A stretch of DNA of 55,473 bases from JABHIE01 sp964584805 (GTDB lineage: Bacteria > Planctomycetota > UBA1135), in the NCBI GenBank assembly GCA_964584805.1, contig CAZPAY010000017.1, forward strand, positions 1 through 55,473, in the 5' to 3' direction. The translations under genes and the position numbers were made by a program. How positions within the stretch are numbered: position 1 is the stretch's first letter; each line of letters begins with the position of its first letter. Shown piece by piece: positions 32,588 through 41,659 of the stretch. The notes below the pieces were generated by a model. It was given only the letters and a program-made list of their open reading frames with translations, had not been told where the DNA came from and made no database searches.

Positions 32588-34744
32588 TTAAAACTGTGGG
32601 GTCTCCATCCCGAGCGACTCTACCAGAAAAGCCCAGGTGTCGGCGTATTCTTCAATGCGCTTAGTTGTTGGCTTGCCTGCACCGTGGCCGGCGCGCACTT
32701 CGATGCGAATCATTACAGGATTATCGCCCGCCTGAGCGGCCTGCAATGCAGCTGCAAACTTAAATGAGTGGGCGGGGACAACACGATCGTCGTGGTCGCC
32801 TGTAGTGATAAGGGTAGGTGGGTACTCCACACCCTCCTGCACATTATGAACAGGCGAATACTTAATAAGATAATTGAACTGCGCCTCGTCATCGCTCGTG
32901 CCGTAATCACTTGCCCAAGCCCAGCCAATCGTGAACTTGTGATAGCGCATCATGTCGAGCACGCCCACGGCCGGTAAGCAAGCGCCGAAGAGCTCAGGCC
33001 GCTGCGTCATGCAAGCGCCCACAAGCAACCCACCATTTGAGCCACCACGGATGGCAAGCCTTGATGGCTTTGTCCAACCATTGTCAATCAGCCATTCGCC
33101 AGCGGCGATGAAGTCATCGAAAACATTTTGCTTGTTTAAGACTGTGCCCCCTTGGTGCCATTCTTGCCCGAATTCGCCACCTCCCCGGATATTGGCCATG
33201 GCATAAACGCCGCCCATTTCCATCCAGACCGTGTTTGCGATTGAGAAATATGGGGTCAAGGGAATGTTGAATCCACCATAGCCGTAGAGCAACACGGGCA
33301 ACTCGCCATTTGGCTCAACGCCTTTCTTGCGCACCAAAAACATGGGCACCTTTGTGCCGTCTTTGGAGGCATACCAGACCTGGTCAGCGACAAAACCCGC
33401 TGGGTCAAAGTCGACCTCGGGCGAGCGAAACAGAGTTGACTGACCTGTTTTTACATCTAAATGAAAGGCACTTGATGGATAAGTAAAAGATGTAAATGAA
33501 AAATAAGCCTCATCATCATCGTGCCTGCCAGAGAAACCGCCTGTGGAGCCGAGCATTGGCAACTGCAAGTCCCAAGCGTGCTCGCCAGTCGTCGCAAAGG
33601 CCTTGACCAAACTGTGAGCGTTATGCAGATACGAGACAACTAATTTCCCATCAAGGAAGTCGACGCCTTCAATCACATCTTCATTTTGCGGGATGACCTC
33701 GCGCCAATTTTCTGGGGATGGGTTGTGGATGTCTACAGCCAACACCCGGCCTCGCGGTGCATCTTTTGTTGTTTGAATAAACCAAGTTTCGCCATCGTTG
33801 CCGAGGTAGTGATAGGCCGCATCAAAATCAGTAAACAAAGGCATGACGGCCGCATCATCTGCCTGCAAATCCATAAACCACATGCGATTTTTTCGAGCCG
33901 TACCTTCATAGCCAAACAAAACCAGCCAGCGGCCGTCATCGGTAACGGTCGGGTCAAAACCCCAGTCAGGTTGGTCGGGGCGTTCATGAATCAATTTGTC
34001 GCTTTCTTGATTTGTGCCGAGCTTGTGAAAATACATTTTGTTATCACGGTTAACGGCCGACAACTCACTGCCCTCTGGCTCTGGGAACCGTGAGTAGAAA
34101 AAGCCACTCCCGTCTTTCATCCACGAGACATCCGAATTTTTCAGCCACTCTAAAACATCACTGCGATCTACACCGCTTTCGACATCGCGCACATACCATG
34201 TCTGCCAATCCGAGCCAGCATCGGCAATGGCATAAGCCATGTATTTCCCATCGCCACTAAAGCTCACCGCCGACAAAGCCCTCGTGCCGTCTGCACTCAA
34301 ACTATTGGGGTCGAGCAACACCCTGGCATCGGCGGCGTGAGGCTTGTTACCGACATATAAAACGGATTGATTTTGCAGGCCATCATTTTTCGACCAAACC
34401 CAAGCATCGCCATGGCGGCTCGGGACACCGATTTTTTCAAAATTCCACAACTTTGTCAGCCGCTTCATTAGAGCTTCACGCGCGGGAAGGGCGCGCAAAT
34501 AACCAAAAGTCAACTCGTTTTGTGCTGTGACCCATGCAGCGGTTTCATCAGACAGGTCATCTTCAAGCCAGCGGTAAGGGTCGGCCACATCTTGGCCAAA
34601 ATACGTGTCAAACTGGGCTGAAGTCGCCGTGGCAGGATAATCCCAAACGAAATCTTCTTGCCAATCCGAATGAACTGTCGCCTCGCTGCAGCAAGACGCA
34701 AGAAGGAAAACGGGCGTGAAAAGGGGAATCAGTATGCGTCGCAT
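32588..34744 (-). CDS. Prolyl oligopeptidase (S9A), predicted lipoprotein
   Basis: The product has 718 residues. The signal sequence (MRRILIPLFTPVFLLASCC) ends in a lipobox LASC, so the enzyme is probably anchored to a membrane outside the cytosol. A beta-propeller (about residues 80-440) precedes the alpha/beta-hydrolase domain. Catalytic residues are visible: Ser in IRGGSNGGLLVG, Asp in TGDHDDRVVPAHS and His in RAGHGAGKPTT. S9A enzymes cut short peptides after proline. The N-terminal DPYRWLEDD segment is typical of the family. Confidence 0.95.
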   Translation of the reverse strand: MRRILIPLFTPVFLLASCCSEATVHSDWQEDFVWDYPATATSAQFDTYFGQDVADPYRWLEDDLSDETAAWVTAQNELTFGYLRALPAREALMKRLTKLWNFEKIGVPSRHGDAWVWSKNDGLQNQSVLYVGNKPHAADARVLLDPNSLSADGTRALSAVSFSGDGKYMAYAIADAGSDWQTWYVRDVESGVDRSDVLEWLKNSDVSWMKDGSGFFYSRFPEPEGSELSAVNRDNKMYFHKLGTNQESDKLIHERPDQPDWGFDPTVTDDGRWLVLFGYEGTARKNRMWFMDLQADDAAVMPLFTDFDAAYHYLGNDGETWFIQTTKDAPRGRVLAVDIHNPSPENWREVIPQNEDVIEGVDFLDGKLVVSYLHNAHSLVKAFATTGEHAWDLQLPMLGSTGGFSGRHDDDEAYFSFTSFTYPSSAFHLDVKTGQSTLFRSPEVDFDPAGFVADQVWYASKDGTKVPMFLVRKKGVEPNGELPVLLYGYGGFNIPLTPYFSIANTVWMEMGGVYAMANIRGGGEFGQEWHQGGTVLNKQNVFDDFIAAGEWLIDNGWTKPSRLAIRGGSNGGLLVGACMTQRPELFGACLPAVGVLDMMRYHKFTIGWAWASDYGTSDDEAQFNYLIKYSPVHNVQEGVEYPPTLITTGDHDDRVVPAHSFKFAAALQAAQAGDNPVMIRIEVRAGHGAGKPTTKRIEEYADTWAFLVESLGMETPQF

Positions 34745-34766
34745 ACCGCGAGTTTAAACCCGCCGA

Positions 34767-36359
34767 TTACTCAGGTGACCAAGTCTTGGAAAGATGCATC
34801 AAGCCCGAAACGCTGCCGTCGAGAGAGTAAACACTTGCCGAAATTGTGTCGTTGCCGTTATTCATTAAGCCCGTAAAGAAAACATTGGATGAATGCTTCA
34901 TCTCCATTGTGCCTAAAACTAGACCGGCATCGCCTTTCGCGCCTAAATCAAAGGCTTGGTGGAAATTCACCATGCTCTCAAAAGGCTCGTCCCATCCGTC
35001 CCAATACACATTGCCGTAAGAAAAATGAAGTAATTCCGAATTCTCGTGGCCAAACCACTTTTCAAACTTCATCAAAACAGGGACCGTGCCTGAATTGGTC
35101 GCGACGCTGCCCTCCCACTCGCCGAGAAAATTCATGTCATAGTGCCCAACGCCGCCCTCGAAGATGACAGACCCCGAAGTGTTGTCTTCAAACCAAACAA
35201 CTCCCGCGCCATCGGTATAAACAATACTGCGCTCGTAATAACCCTCCATGCGACTCAGGGATGCATCTAGCTGCATGAAGAAAGTCGTCGTGTTGGAAAC
35301 CATTTGATTGGGGTCTTGACTGGCCATCGTAAATTCGACCAAACCTTCCTCATCAATCTCCCAAGAAAAATCCAACCCCGATGTTGAGTTGTACCGAATA
35401 CCACTAAAAATGTATTCATTCAAAACGACCTCTTCTTGAAACTCGGAAAAATCAAGCAAGAGATTTGTCCAGCTGGACGAGGAATCATTCCACATACGCC
35501 CAGCCCAAACTCCGGCCAGAACCGTGTCAGGAAAGTCAAAACGCTTCAGGGTTACCGTGCCAGATTCACCGCCAGGCATCGGGCCGCCGAGAAACATGAT
35601 GGTGTAATCGCAGTACAAGTAATCCTTGTCCTCGCTCATTTGGCCCGTTAGCTTCAATTTGGTTTCAGCACCACCTTCATAAACCCAACCCAAGTCAAGG
35701 GTCAACTCTCCGTTTGCGTCAAAGGCCCAAGACTGCCACCAAGGAGCAGGGGGTTCGGGCCCTTCGTCAAACCGTGCACCTAAGACGCCAAAACCAGCGC
35801 CATCAGGGTTTGGCCCAAAGTCTAGGACGAAATCAGTAATGCCGCCCATTGGCAGAGTGCCAGGTTCAGCAATCCAAAGCGCGTCAAGGTCAAGGTAGGA
35901 GAACTTTAGCGGAGTAACCGTGACATAAACGGTTGCGTACGGCGATTGGGTGCCGTCCTCTAAAAAGATGGCGTAACGAAAAGTGTCAACGCCAACAAAG
36001 CCGCGATCGGGCCAGTAGCGAATGGGTTCCGTGGAATCATTTGGATTCCAGGAAATCGTGCCATTGGGCGGTCGCAAAACCGTTGAAAGCTGAAGGTTGC
36101 CGTTTTCAAAGCCAAAATCATTGTTGAGCACTTTGATATCGACATAGCCTCCGCCTTCTGCTTCCGCAAAATCATCAACCGGCGGGTTTAGGTCAGTGCC
36201 TGGCGGATCTTCGTCGCCGTCGTTACCCGTCGAACCGCTACTCGCTGAGCCCGGTTCGCCAGGTGAGTACGTGGCGTCATTTACACAACCTACCTGCACG
36301 AGCAACAAGCTAACAAAGCCAACTGCAGCAAGGAATGGGAGGAACCTGCGAAAAAGCAT
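34767..36359 (-). CDS. Lipoprotein with Ig-like (Big_9-type) domain
   Basis: The product has 530 residues from the ATG at 36359. The signal peptide ends with lipobox VGC (LLLVQVGC). A Gly/Ser/Asp-rich linker (about residues 33-58) follows, then an Ig-like domain typical of Big_9/cadherin-like repeats: VDIKVLNNDFGFE, RPPNGTISWNPND and FRYAIFLEDGTQSP. The remaining ~380 residues are repeated beta segments with many Trp and Gly and no enzymatic motif. A surface or periplasmic adhesion-like role is possible. The same Ig-like motif recurs in the secreted protein at 39575. Confidence 0.85.
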   Translation of the reverse strand: MLFRRFLPFLAAVGFVSLLLVQVGCVNDATYSPGEPGSASSGSTGNDGDEDPPGTDLNPPVDDFAEAEGGGYVDIKVLNNDFGFENGNLQLSTVLRPPNGTISWNPNDSTEPIRYWPDRGFVGVDTFRYAIFLEDGTQSPYATVYVTVTPLKFSYLDLDALWIAEPGTLPMGGITDFVLDFGPNPDGAGFGVLGARFDEGPEPPAPWWQSWAFDANGELTLDLGWVYEGGAETKLKLTGQMSEDKDYLYCDYTIMFLGGPMPGGESGTVTLKRFDFPDTVLAGVWAGRMWNDSSSSWTNLLLDFSEFQEEVVLNEYIFSGIRYNSTSGLDFSWEIDEEGLVEFTMASQDPNQMVSNTTTFFMQLDASLSRMEGYYERSIVYTDGAGVVWFEDNTSGSVIFEGGVGHYDMNFLGEWEGSVATNSGTVPVLMKFEKWFGHENSELLHFSYGNVYWDGWDEPFESMVNFHQAFDLGAKGDAGLVLGTMEMKHSSNVFFTGLMNNGNDTISASVYSLDGSVSGLMHLSKTWSPE

Positions 36360-36400
36360 CAACCTAGATTATCACTAAAATGACTTCTAAGCGGACTTAT

Positions 36401-37480
36401 TTAGCCCTCGATCTCGTTAATCCAATTCTGTACTTTCTCCAAATCCAAGGAGGATAAGGGTTGGCGCGACAACTGATTGAGGATGTGATAAGCCTCTTCT
36501 AGGAGGCTTTGATTGCTCAACAACACGGCGAGAGCGTAGCCCGCCTCAAGATAATCTGGCTTTAACTCAAGCGCTCTCGAAAAGGCCGCCTCTGCGCCTA
36601 ATGGGTCTAAAAACGCGGCTGATGCCTGGCCAAGAGAGAAATGCCCTACTGCATTCTGAGGATCTAACTGGACGGCTTCGCGGCACAAGGTTATAGCCTT
36701 GCCAAACTGTCCGCCCGTGTAAGCGCATTGGCCCGCCTCCAGCAAGATGCCTGCGTCTGATGCTGCACCATGCCGAAGTCGTTCGAAAACGAGCAATGCA
36801 GCCTCGTAGCGACGCAACACAACGAGCAACCTGGCTCGAAGGATTAAGTCATCTGAGGTCAGAGCATCAAACGCCGCCAAACGGTCCAAAAGAGAAAGGG
36901 CCTCGGCCTCTTGACCAGCCGAATAGGCACAAAGAGCGACCTCTCTTAGCAGTGCCGGGTTATTGGAGTGCTGCTCCAGCGTAAGTTGGTACCACGGCAT
37001 CGCCTCACGGAAAGCGCCTAGCTCGCGGTGGAGCACCGCCAGTGCGTAGGCCGCAGGCGTTTTCGGCTCATGATGATCCACAACATTTTGCGCCATTTTG
37101 CGCGCAATGCCTGCCTCACCCTGTTGAAGCAAAACCCATGCATGAAGAGACTCAATGTAGGCACTAGTGCGAAATCTCGCCTTTTCGGATGTCAATTGCA
37201 CCGCCGCAGCAGACAAATCTCCCGCTCGAATCAAACCAATGACATCCGCCAAGCCGTGCATCCGCGCGAAATCCCGAAGGGGGGGCTGAAGAGCAACGGG
37301 AATGAAACTCATTTCAGGACCCTGTGTTTCAGACAAAGTCACTGGGCTGACATAAGACTCGCGTTGACCAAAAGTAATGTCTGCGAGCTGGCACCCTGCA
37401 ATCAACGAGCCGCTTAATACGAGGAGCAACAAGCCCCAAAGGGGCTCGCGCAACCGAAGTCGTGACCAGCTTGCTTTCAT
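36401..37480 (-). CDS. TPR-repeat lipoprotein
   Basis: The product has 359 residues. The N-terminal helix ends with lipobox IAGC, giving a predicted lipoprotein. The main body is helical repeats with TPR features, e.g. AAYALAVLHRELGAFREAMPW, ALLREVALCAYSAGQEAEAL, ILLEAGQCAYTGGQFGKAI, AVGHFSLGQASAAFLDPLGA and ALELKPDYLEAGYALAVLL. TPR lipoproteins act as assembly scaffolds or protein-binding factors at the outer membrane. It is divergent from the HAD gene. Confidence 0.87.
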   Translation of the reverse strand: MKASWSRLRLREPLWGLLLLVLSGSLIAGCQLADITFGQRESYVSPVTLSETQGPEMSFIPVALQPPLRDFARMHGLADVIGLIRAGDLSAAAVQLTSEKARFRTSAYIESLHAWVLLQQGEAGIARKMAQNVVDHHEPKTPAAYALAVLHRELGAFREAMPWYQLTLEQHSNNPALLREVALCAYSAGQEAEALSLLDRLAAFDALTSDDLILRARLLVVLRRYEAALLVFERLRHGAASDAGILLEAGQCAYTGGQFGKAITLCREAVQLDPQNAVGHFSLGQASAAFLDPLGAEAAFSRALELKPDYLEAGYALAVLLSNQSLLEEAYHILNQLSRQPLSSLDLEKVQNWINEIEG

Positions 37481-37527
37481 TTGCCCCTATTCTACGGCTA
37501 CAATCCACCTTTCCCCCCGAGAATTCC

Positions 37528-38247
37528 TTGACCCCCATCCCCCACCAAGCCGTCTTCCTTGACGCTGGCAATACGCTCTTCACTGAGCACCGGCCTCGGC
37601 ATGAGTCTTATGCTGCACTCGTTGGGCAAATGGGTGGGCGAAATGATGCAGCGGCCATGCGCGAGTTTATGAGCGCCGCCTATCAGAGCCTCCCGTCGCT
37701 AATCGGGGGGCACTACCGATTCAGCCTTGGCTGGTTCCGGCACTTCCACCAGCAAGTATTACCCCAAGCTGGCCTCGCAGAAAACCGAGTTGACGAAGCG
37801 CACGATGCACTGGTTGCGCTTTTTGAAAACCCAGCGACTTATCACCTCTACAGGGAAGTCGTCCCTTTCCTGACAGAATTAGCGAACCAAAGCATTCCGG
37901 TGTGCGTTATCTCTAATTGGTCCGAGCGACTTCCTCGACTCATTGAAGGCCTAGGCCTGAAAGGACTTGTTGGCTTCACGGTGACAAGTGCTGAGCTGCG
38001 GGCGGAAAAGCCATCCCGTGCTATTTTTGAGCGCGCCCTTTTTCGAGCAGGCGCAACGGCCGACCGCGTAGTACATATCGGCGATCACATTGACCGCGAT
38101 GTGCGTGGCGCACTCAACGCTGGTATGCGCGCCGTTTTACTTGACCGCGCAAGCCAGCATCAATTCACCCGCGAGACCATCCCCGTTGCATCTTCTTTGC
38201 ATGCAGCACTTGGCCTTACTAGACCAATCGCCGAAAACCATGCCTAA
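37528..38247 (+). CDS. HAD-superfamily hydrolase (HDHD3/REG-2-like)
   Basis: The product has 239 residues from a TTG at 37528 with GAGAA upstream; the longer frame starting at 37462 overlaps the divergent TPR gene. HAD motifs are visible: motif I FLDAGNTLF (the second Asp is replaced by Gly, as in several HDHD3-like enzymes), motif II VISNWSERL, motif III around RAEKPSRAIFE and motif IV HIGDHIDRDVRGA. It is a likely cytosolic phosphatase with unknown substrate. The stop overlaps the MoxR start by eight bases. Confidence 0.88.
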   Translation: MTPIPHQAVFLDAGNTLFTEHRPRHESYAALVGQMGGRNDAAAMREFMSAAYQSLPSLIGGHYRFSLGWFRHFHQQVLPQAGLAENRVDEAHDALVALFENPATYHLYREVVPFLTELANQSIPVCVISNWSERLPRLIEGLGLKGLVGFTVTSAELRAEKPSRAIFERALFRAGATADRVVHIGDHIDRDVRGALNAGMRAVLLDRASQHQFTRETIPVASSLHAALGLTRPIAENHA

Positions 38248-39226
38248 CTCTCCCTCGCCAATCGCAACAAATGAGGCACTCGCCTTGACGACGCAATTGC
38301 GCGCAGAGCTTGAAAAATGGCATCTTGGCGACTCAGAATTAATTGATCTTTTGCTCGCCGCCGTGCTCAGTAAAGGGCACATCCTGCTTGAAGGTGCGCC
38401 AGGATTAGGCAAAACACACCTCGTCCGAGCCGTCGCTAGCTTGCTTGGGCTCGATTTTGGGCGCATCCAATGCACTCCAGATTTAATGCCTGGCGACATC
38501 ACCGGTGGCGAGATTCTGGATGTCGACGACAGCGGCAAGCGCTCTTTTCATTTTTCCAAGGGCCCTGTTTTTTGCCAAATTCTTTTGGCGGACGAAATTA
38601 ACCGGGCGACACCGCGCACTCAATCTGCCTTGCTGGAGGCCATGCAAGAGCGTCAGATTACATCTGGCGCAGTCACACACAAACTGCCCTCGCCTTTCTT
38701 AGTCGTAGCAACCCAAAACCCAATCGAGCTTGAAGGCACATACCCACTGCCCGAGGCCCAACTCGATCGCTTTGCCGTAAAGCTTGACCTCAAGCAACCT
38801 GACACCGAAACGCTTGCAAAGATATTGCGACTAAACGACAGCTCGGCACCAAGCGCTTCTGTTTTGGGCGATGTAAGCCTGCAACAGTTACAAGCTAATG
38901 CAAACCAAGTTGTCATTGCTGACGACCTCTATCTGCAATTAGCCACCCTCATTCGGTCGACTCATCCAGATGATGTAAATGCTCCAAGTCTAATTCGCGA
39001 ATCCGTTCGCATCGGAGCTAGCCCTCGCGCTGGGCAATCTACATTGGCTTTGGCCCAAGGCCTCGCATTGCTACGCGGCCGAGACCATGTCTCACCCAAT
39101 GATTTAATCGACGCCTTGCAGCCGTGCCTGCGCCATCGCCTCCTCATGCGCTTTGAAGCGCGCGCATTGGCCACGCAGGCCGAGGAAATTGTGGCTGCCT
39201 CGCTAGAGGCTTGCCCGATTCGTTAG
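38240..39226 (+). CDS. MoxR-family AAA+ ATPase
   Basis: The product has 328 residues. Walker A is GAPGLGKTH (residues 52-60), Walker B lies in ILLADEINRATPRTQSALLEAM, and the sensor loop ATQNPIELEGTYPLPEAQLDRF matches MoxR proteins. MoxR ATPases usually act as chaperones for a VWA-domain partner with a DUF58 protein. No such gene follows: the next gene is convergent and small. Thus the partner is either encoded elsewhere or absent. The ATG at 38240 overlaps the HAD stop. Confidence 0.94.
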   Translation: MPNSPSPIATNEALALTTQLRAELEKWHLGDSELIDLLLAAVLSKGHILLEGAPGLGKTHLVRAVASLLGLDFGRIQCTPDLMPGDITGGEILDVDDSGKRSFHFSKGPVFCQILLADEINRATPRTQSALLEAMQERQITSGAVTHKLPSPFLVVATQNPIELEGTYPLPEAQLDRFAVKLDLKQPDTETLAKILRLNDSSAPSASVLGDVSLQQLQANANQVVIADDLYLQLATLIRSTHPDDVNAPSLIRESVRIGASPRAGQSTLALAQGLALLRGRDHVSPNDLIDALQPCLRHRLLMRFEARALATQAEEIVAASLEACPIR

Positions 39227-39423
39227 GCGGCCTTCCTGGCCAACCGCGCCACTAAATGCTCACGCAGCCAGCGATAACTGCGAGCAGTACGCTCGACGGC
39301 GCTGCGAATATCTTCAGGCAAACTCGACATAAAGGCATCTAGGCCGGCCAGATCTTCCTCTCGGAACAGGTGTTGGTACTGAGCGTAGGCCTCCTTCACG
39401 GTTACGGGTATGGTGTCTTGCAT
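39223..39423 (-). CDS. Small helical protein of unknown function
   Basis: The product has 66 residues from the ATG at 39423. It reads as a compact, charged helical protein (EAYAQYQHLFREEDLAGLD, LPEDIRSAVERTARSYRWL, then a basic C-terminus). Its stop overlaps the MoxR stop region by four bases on the opposite strand. Codon composition looks coding, but no family is recognised. Confidence 0.55.
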   Translation of the reverse strand: MQDTIPVTVKEAYAQYQHLFREEDLAGLDAFMSSLPEDIRSAVERTARSYRWLREHLVARLARKAA

Positions 39424-39452
39424 CGCCTCTTTGACTAGACCGCGAGGGCCTT

Positions 39453-39476
39453 AGTTCCATGACTTTTTAAGGAACT
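39453..39476. repeat. Short inverted repeat in the 39424-39574 gap
   Basis: AGTTCC (39453-39458) pairs with GGAACT (39471-39476) around 12 A/T-rich bases. It lies in the 151-base divergent gap between the small helical protein gene and the RCC1-like gene, so it could be an operator or a weak hairpin. The rest of this gap is A/T-rich without a clear promoter. Confidence 0.35.
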
Positions 39477-39562
39477 TGCAATAAGAATATTTATCAAAAT
39501 ATCGGTTACCGTGCCGTTTTTTGGTATAGCGTTTTTCGAGTATTTCGATTAGGGTAAAGATA

Positions 39563-39570
39563 CCCCCCCC
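39563..39570 (+). repeat. C8 homopolymer just before a start codon
   Basis: Eight cytosines lie four bases upstream of the ATG at 39575. There is no Shine-Dalgarno sequence between them. Such tracts can vary in length during replication; a change here would alter spacing, not frame. Confidence 0.7.
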
Positions 39571-39574
39571 ATTA

Positions 39575-41659
39575 ATGCGACGCGCCCTCCCACTTCTCTT
39601 CATTGGGCTTTTAACAACAGCAAGCCCACTTCTCGCTCAAGACCACTCCCTTTCTCCCTGGGGCTTGGATTACGCAGGAAGTACGTCCCATACTCCGCCA
39701 GATACGGATTTCGCCGCAGTTTCCTGCGGGCGACTTTGGTCCGTTGGCCTGAAAACCGACGGCTCACTAATCTCCTGGGGAGTCGATTCGCCATCACGGA
39801 CGAATACCAGCACACCAGACGGCAATGACTTTTCGGCTGCCTGCACCATGTTTGATGACGGGCTTGCCCTTAAAAACGATGGCACCTTGGTCACATGGGG
39901 CAATTCCAATAACTACCTCGTTTCGCACGCACCTCCTGGCTCTCACTTTTCAGCCATTTCCGGCTCTTTAGGGGCAGCGCTGGCACACAGAATTGACGGC
40001 ACTTTCACATTATGGGGCCAAGCGGGGTGGGCCGTCGTTGACAATGCGCCCACCGGTCGAATTTTTCAGAGCGCGACACTCGGGATGTACCATGGCGTTG
40101 GCCTCGATCCCTCTGGCCAAATTTACTCTTGGGGCTCCGATTTTGATGGACAAGTCTCTAATACACCCATTGGTGTCGGGTTCCTCAAGGCCGTCGCCAC
40201 CCCCTATGGCGGTATCGCGCTTGATGCCAACGGCGCCATCCATGCTTGGGGGTGGGATGAATACGGCCAAGTCTCTGATGCCCCAAGCAAGCAAGGCTTT
40301 GTTGACATTGCCGGCGGCAACCAGGCCCACCATGCGCTCAAACCAGACGGCACGATTGTAAGTTGGGGCAATTCTAATTTTGGCCAAACACAAAGCCCGG
40401 TTGGCGAGAGTTACACAAAACTGGCGGCTGGCTCTTGGCATGCTATCGCCATGTTTGAAACACCCGCATCATCAAACCATCCCCCCGTCGCAAATGATGA
40501 CGACCTCTGGGGGCAGCGCGGGCATGTAGCCGACTTTGATGTTCTGGAAAACGATTCGGACCCTGACGGCGACTTTCTTTTTATTGCTCATGTCTCTGGC
40601 GCCAATCACGGGACGCTCTCTACAAACGGTGAGTGGGTGACTTATCAACCCGACAATAATTTTGAAGGGTTCGACTCCTTTCAGTACACCATTGAAGACC
40701 CGAGTGGAGCCTCTGCCTCAGCCACAGTCTCTGTGACAATCAGCGAGAACCATGCTCCCGCCGCGATCACCGACACCGCAGAGACTTGGATTGACACTCC
40801 GGTCATTGTTTCGGTCGTCGACAACGATACGGACGCCGAAGGAAACCTAGACCCAACCACGGTTACGATTGGGCAGCAACCAAGCCATGGCTTTGTCATC
40901 AACCTTGGCGATGGCCGCGTGAGTTACACGCCGACCAACAGCAATGTTCAAAACGACACATTTACTTATCAAGTGGCCGACACGGTGGGCGCTTGGTCAA
41001 ACAACGCAAATGTGAATATTAGCTTTGACAGCGGATCCAACAATATTCCGACAGCGCGTAATGATTTTGGCATCGTTGGTGACGATGCGGACACCGTTGA
41101 GATAAATGTTTTAGCCAATGATTTCGACCCCGACGGCGACGCACTTGACCTTGCCTCGGTTGTAATTGAGAGCCAAGGAGGAAAAGGCCACGCAACTCGC
41201 ATGGATAACGGTTGGGTTAGCTATACCGCAGGCGACACGGCGAGCGAAACAACAGACACCTTCACTTATTCCATGACGGATGTTCATGGCAATCGTAGTA
41301 ATATCGCAACGGTCGAAATTATGATTGGCGGCGATGATGATTTCCGAAATGGGCCAACGCTCTCTGCCGGCGAGTTAACCCCTGGCAGCCGTAGCGCGAT
41401 TTGGCTTGATCACGCAGACGATTCGGCTGCTGTGCAGTTTGCGTGGGCAACAACCACAGGAAATAAAATGACAAAATGTGGCGAGATTGGCCTCGGAGAA
41501 GATGCTGAAGTTCTTGGCATCATTCATGCAAACCAAAATGGTCGGGCTGTGCTCTGGTTTCGCGTTCACCCTGGTTGGAGTGGCAAAACTATCTTCTTGC
41601 AAGCGCTTGACTTAAACAAACAATTGTTAAGCAATACGCTCCAAGTCACGATTCCGTAA
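39575..41659 (+). CDS. Secreted protein: RCC1-like repeats plus Ig-like domains
   Basis: The product has 694 residues. Signal peptide MRRALPLLFIGLLTTASPLLA, cut before QDHS. Residues about 25-290 form repeated units with ...DG-x-x-x-x-WG..., e.g. GLKTDGSLISWGVDS, ALKNDGTLVTWGNS, ALDANGAIHAWGWDEY and ALKPDGTIVSWGNS, the RCC1-type beta-propeller pattern. Then come about three Ig-like modules with NDSDPDGDF, NDTDAEGNLDP and NDFDPDGDALDL calcium-type turns. It is probably an exported surface-associated or extracellular protein. The stop region overlaps the convergent GDPD-GlpD gene by 14 bases. Confidence 0.87.
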   Translation: MRRALPLLFIGLLTTASPLLAQDHSLSPWGLDYAGSTSHTPPDTDFAAVSCGRLWSVGLKTDGSLISWGVDSPSRTNTSTPDGNDFSAACTMFDDGLALKNDGTLVTWGNSNNYLVSHAPPGSHFSAISGSLGAALAHRIDGTFTLWGQAGWAVVDNAPTGRIFQSATLGMYHGVGLDPSGQIYSWGSDFDGQVSNTPIGVGFLKAVATPYGGIALDANGAIHAWGWDEYGQVSDAPSKQGFVDIAGGNQAHHALKPDGTIVSWGNSNFGQTQSPVGESYTKLAAGSWHAIAMFETPASSNHPPVANDDDLWGQRGHVADFDVLENDSDPDGDFLFIAHVSGANHGTLSTNGEWVTYQPDNNFEGFDSFQYTIEDPSGASASATVSVTISENHAPAAITDTAETWIDTPVIVSVVDNDTDAEGNLDPTTVTIGQQPSHGFVINLGDGRVSYTPTNSNVQNDTFTYQVADTVGAWSNNANVNISFDSGSNNIPTARNDFGIVGDDADTVEINVLANDFDPDGDALDLASVVIESQGGKGHATRMDNGWVSYTAGDTASETTDTFTYSMTDVHGNRSNIATVEIMIGGDDDFRNGPTLSAGELTPGSRSAIWLDHADDSAAVQFAWATTTGNKMTKCGEIGLGEDAEVLGIIHANQNGRAVLWFRVHPGWSGKTIFLQALDLNKQLLSNTLQVTIP

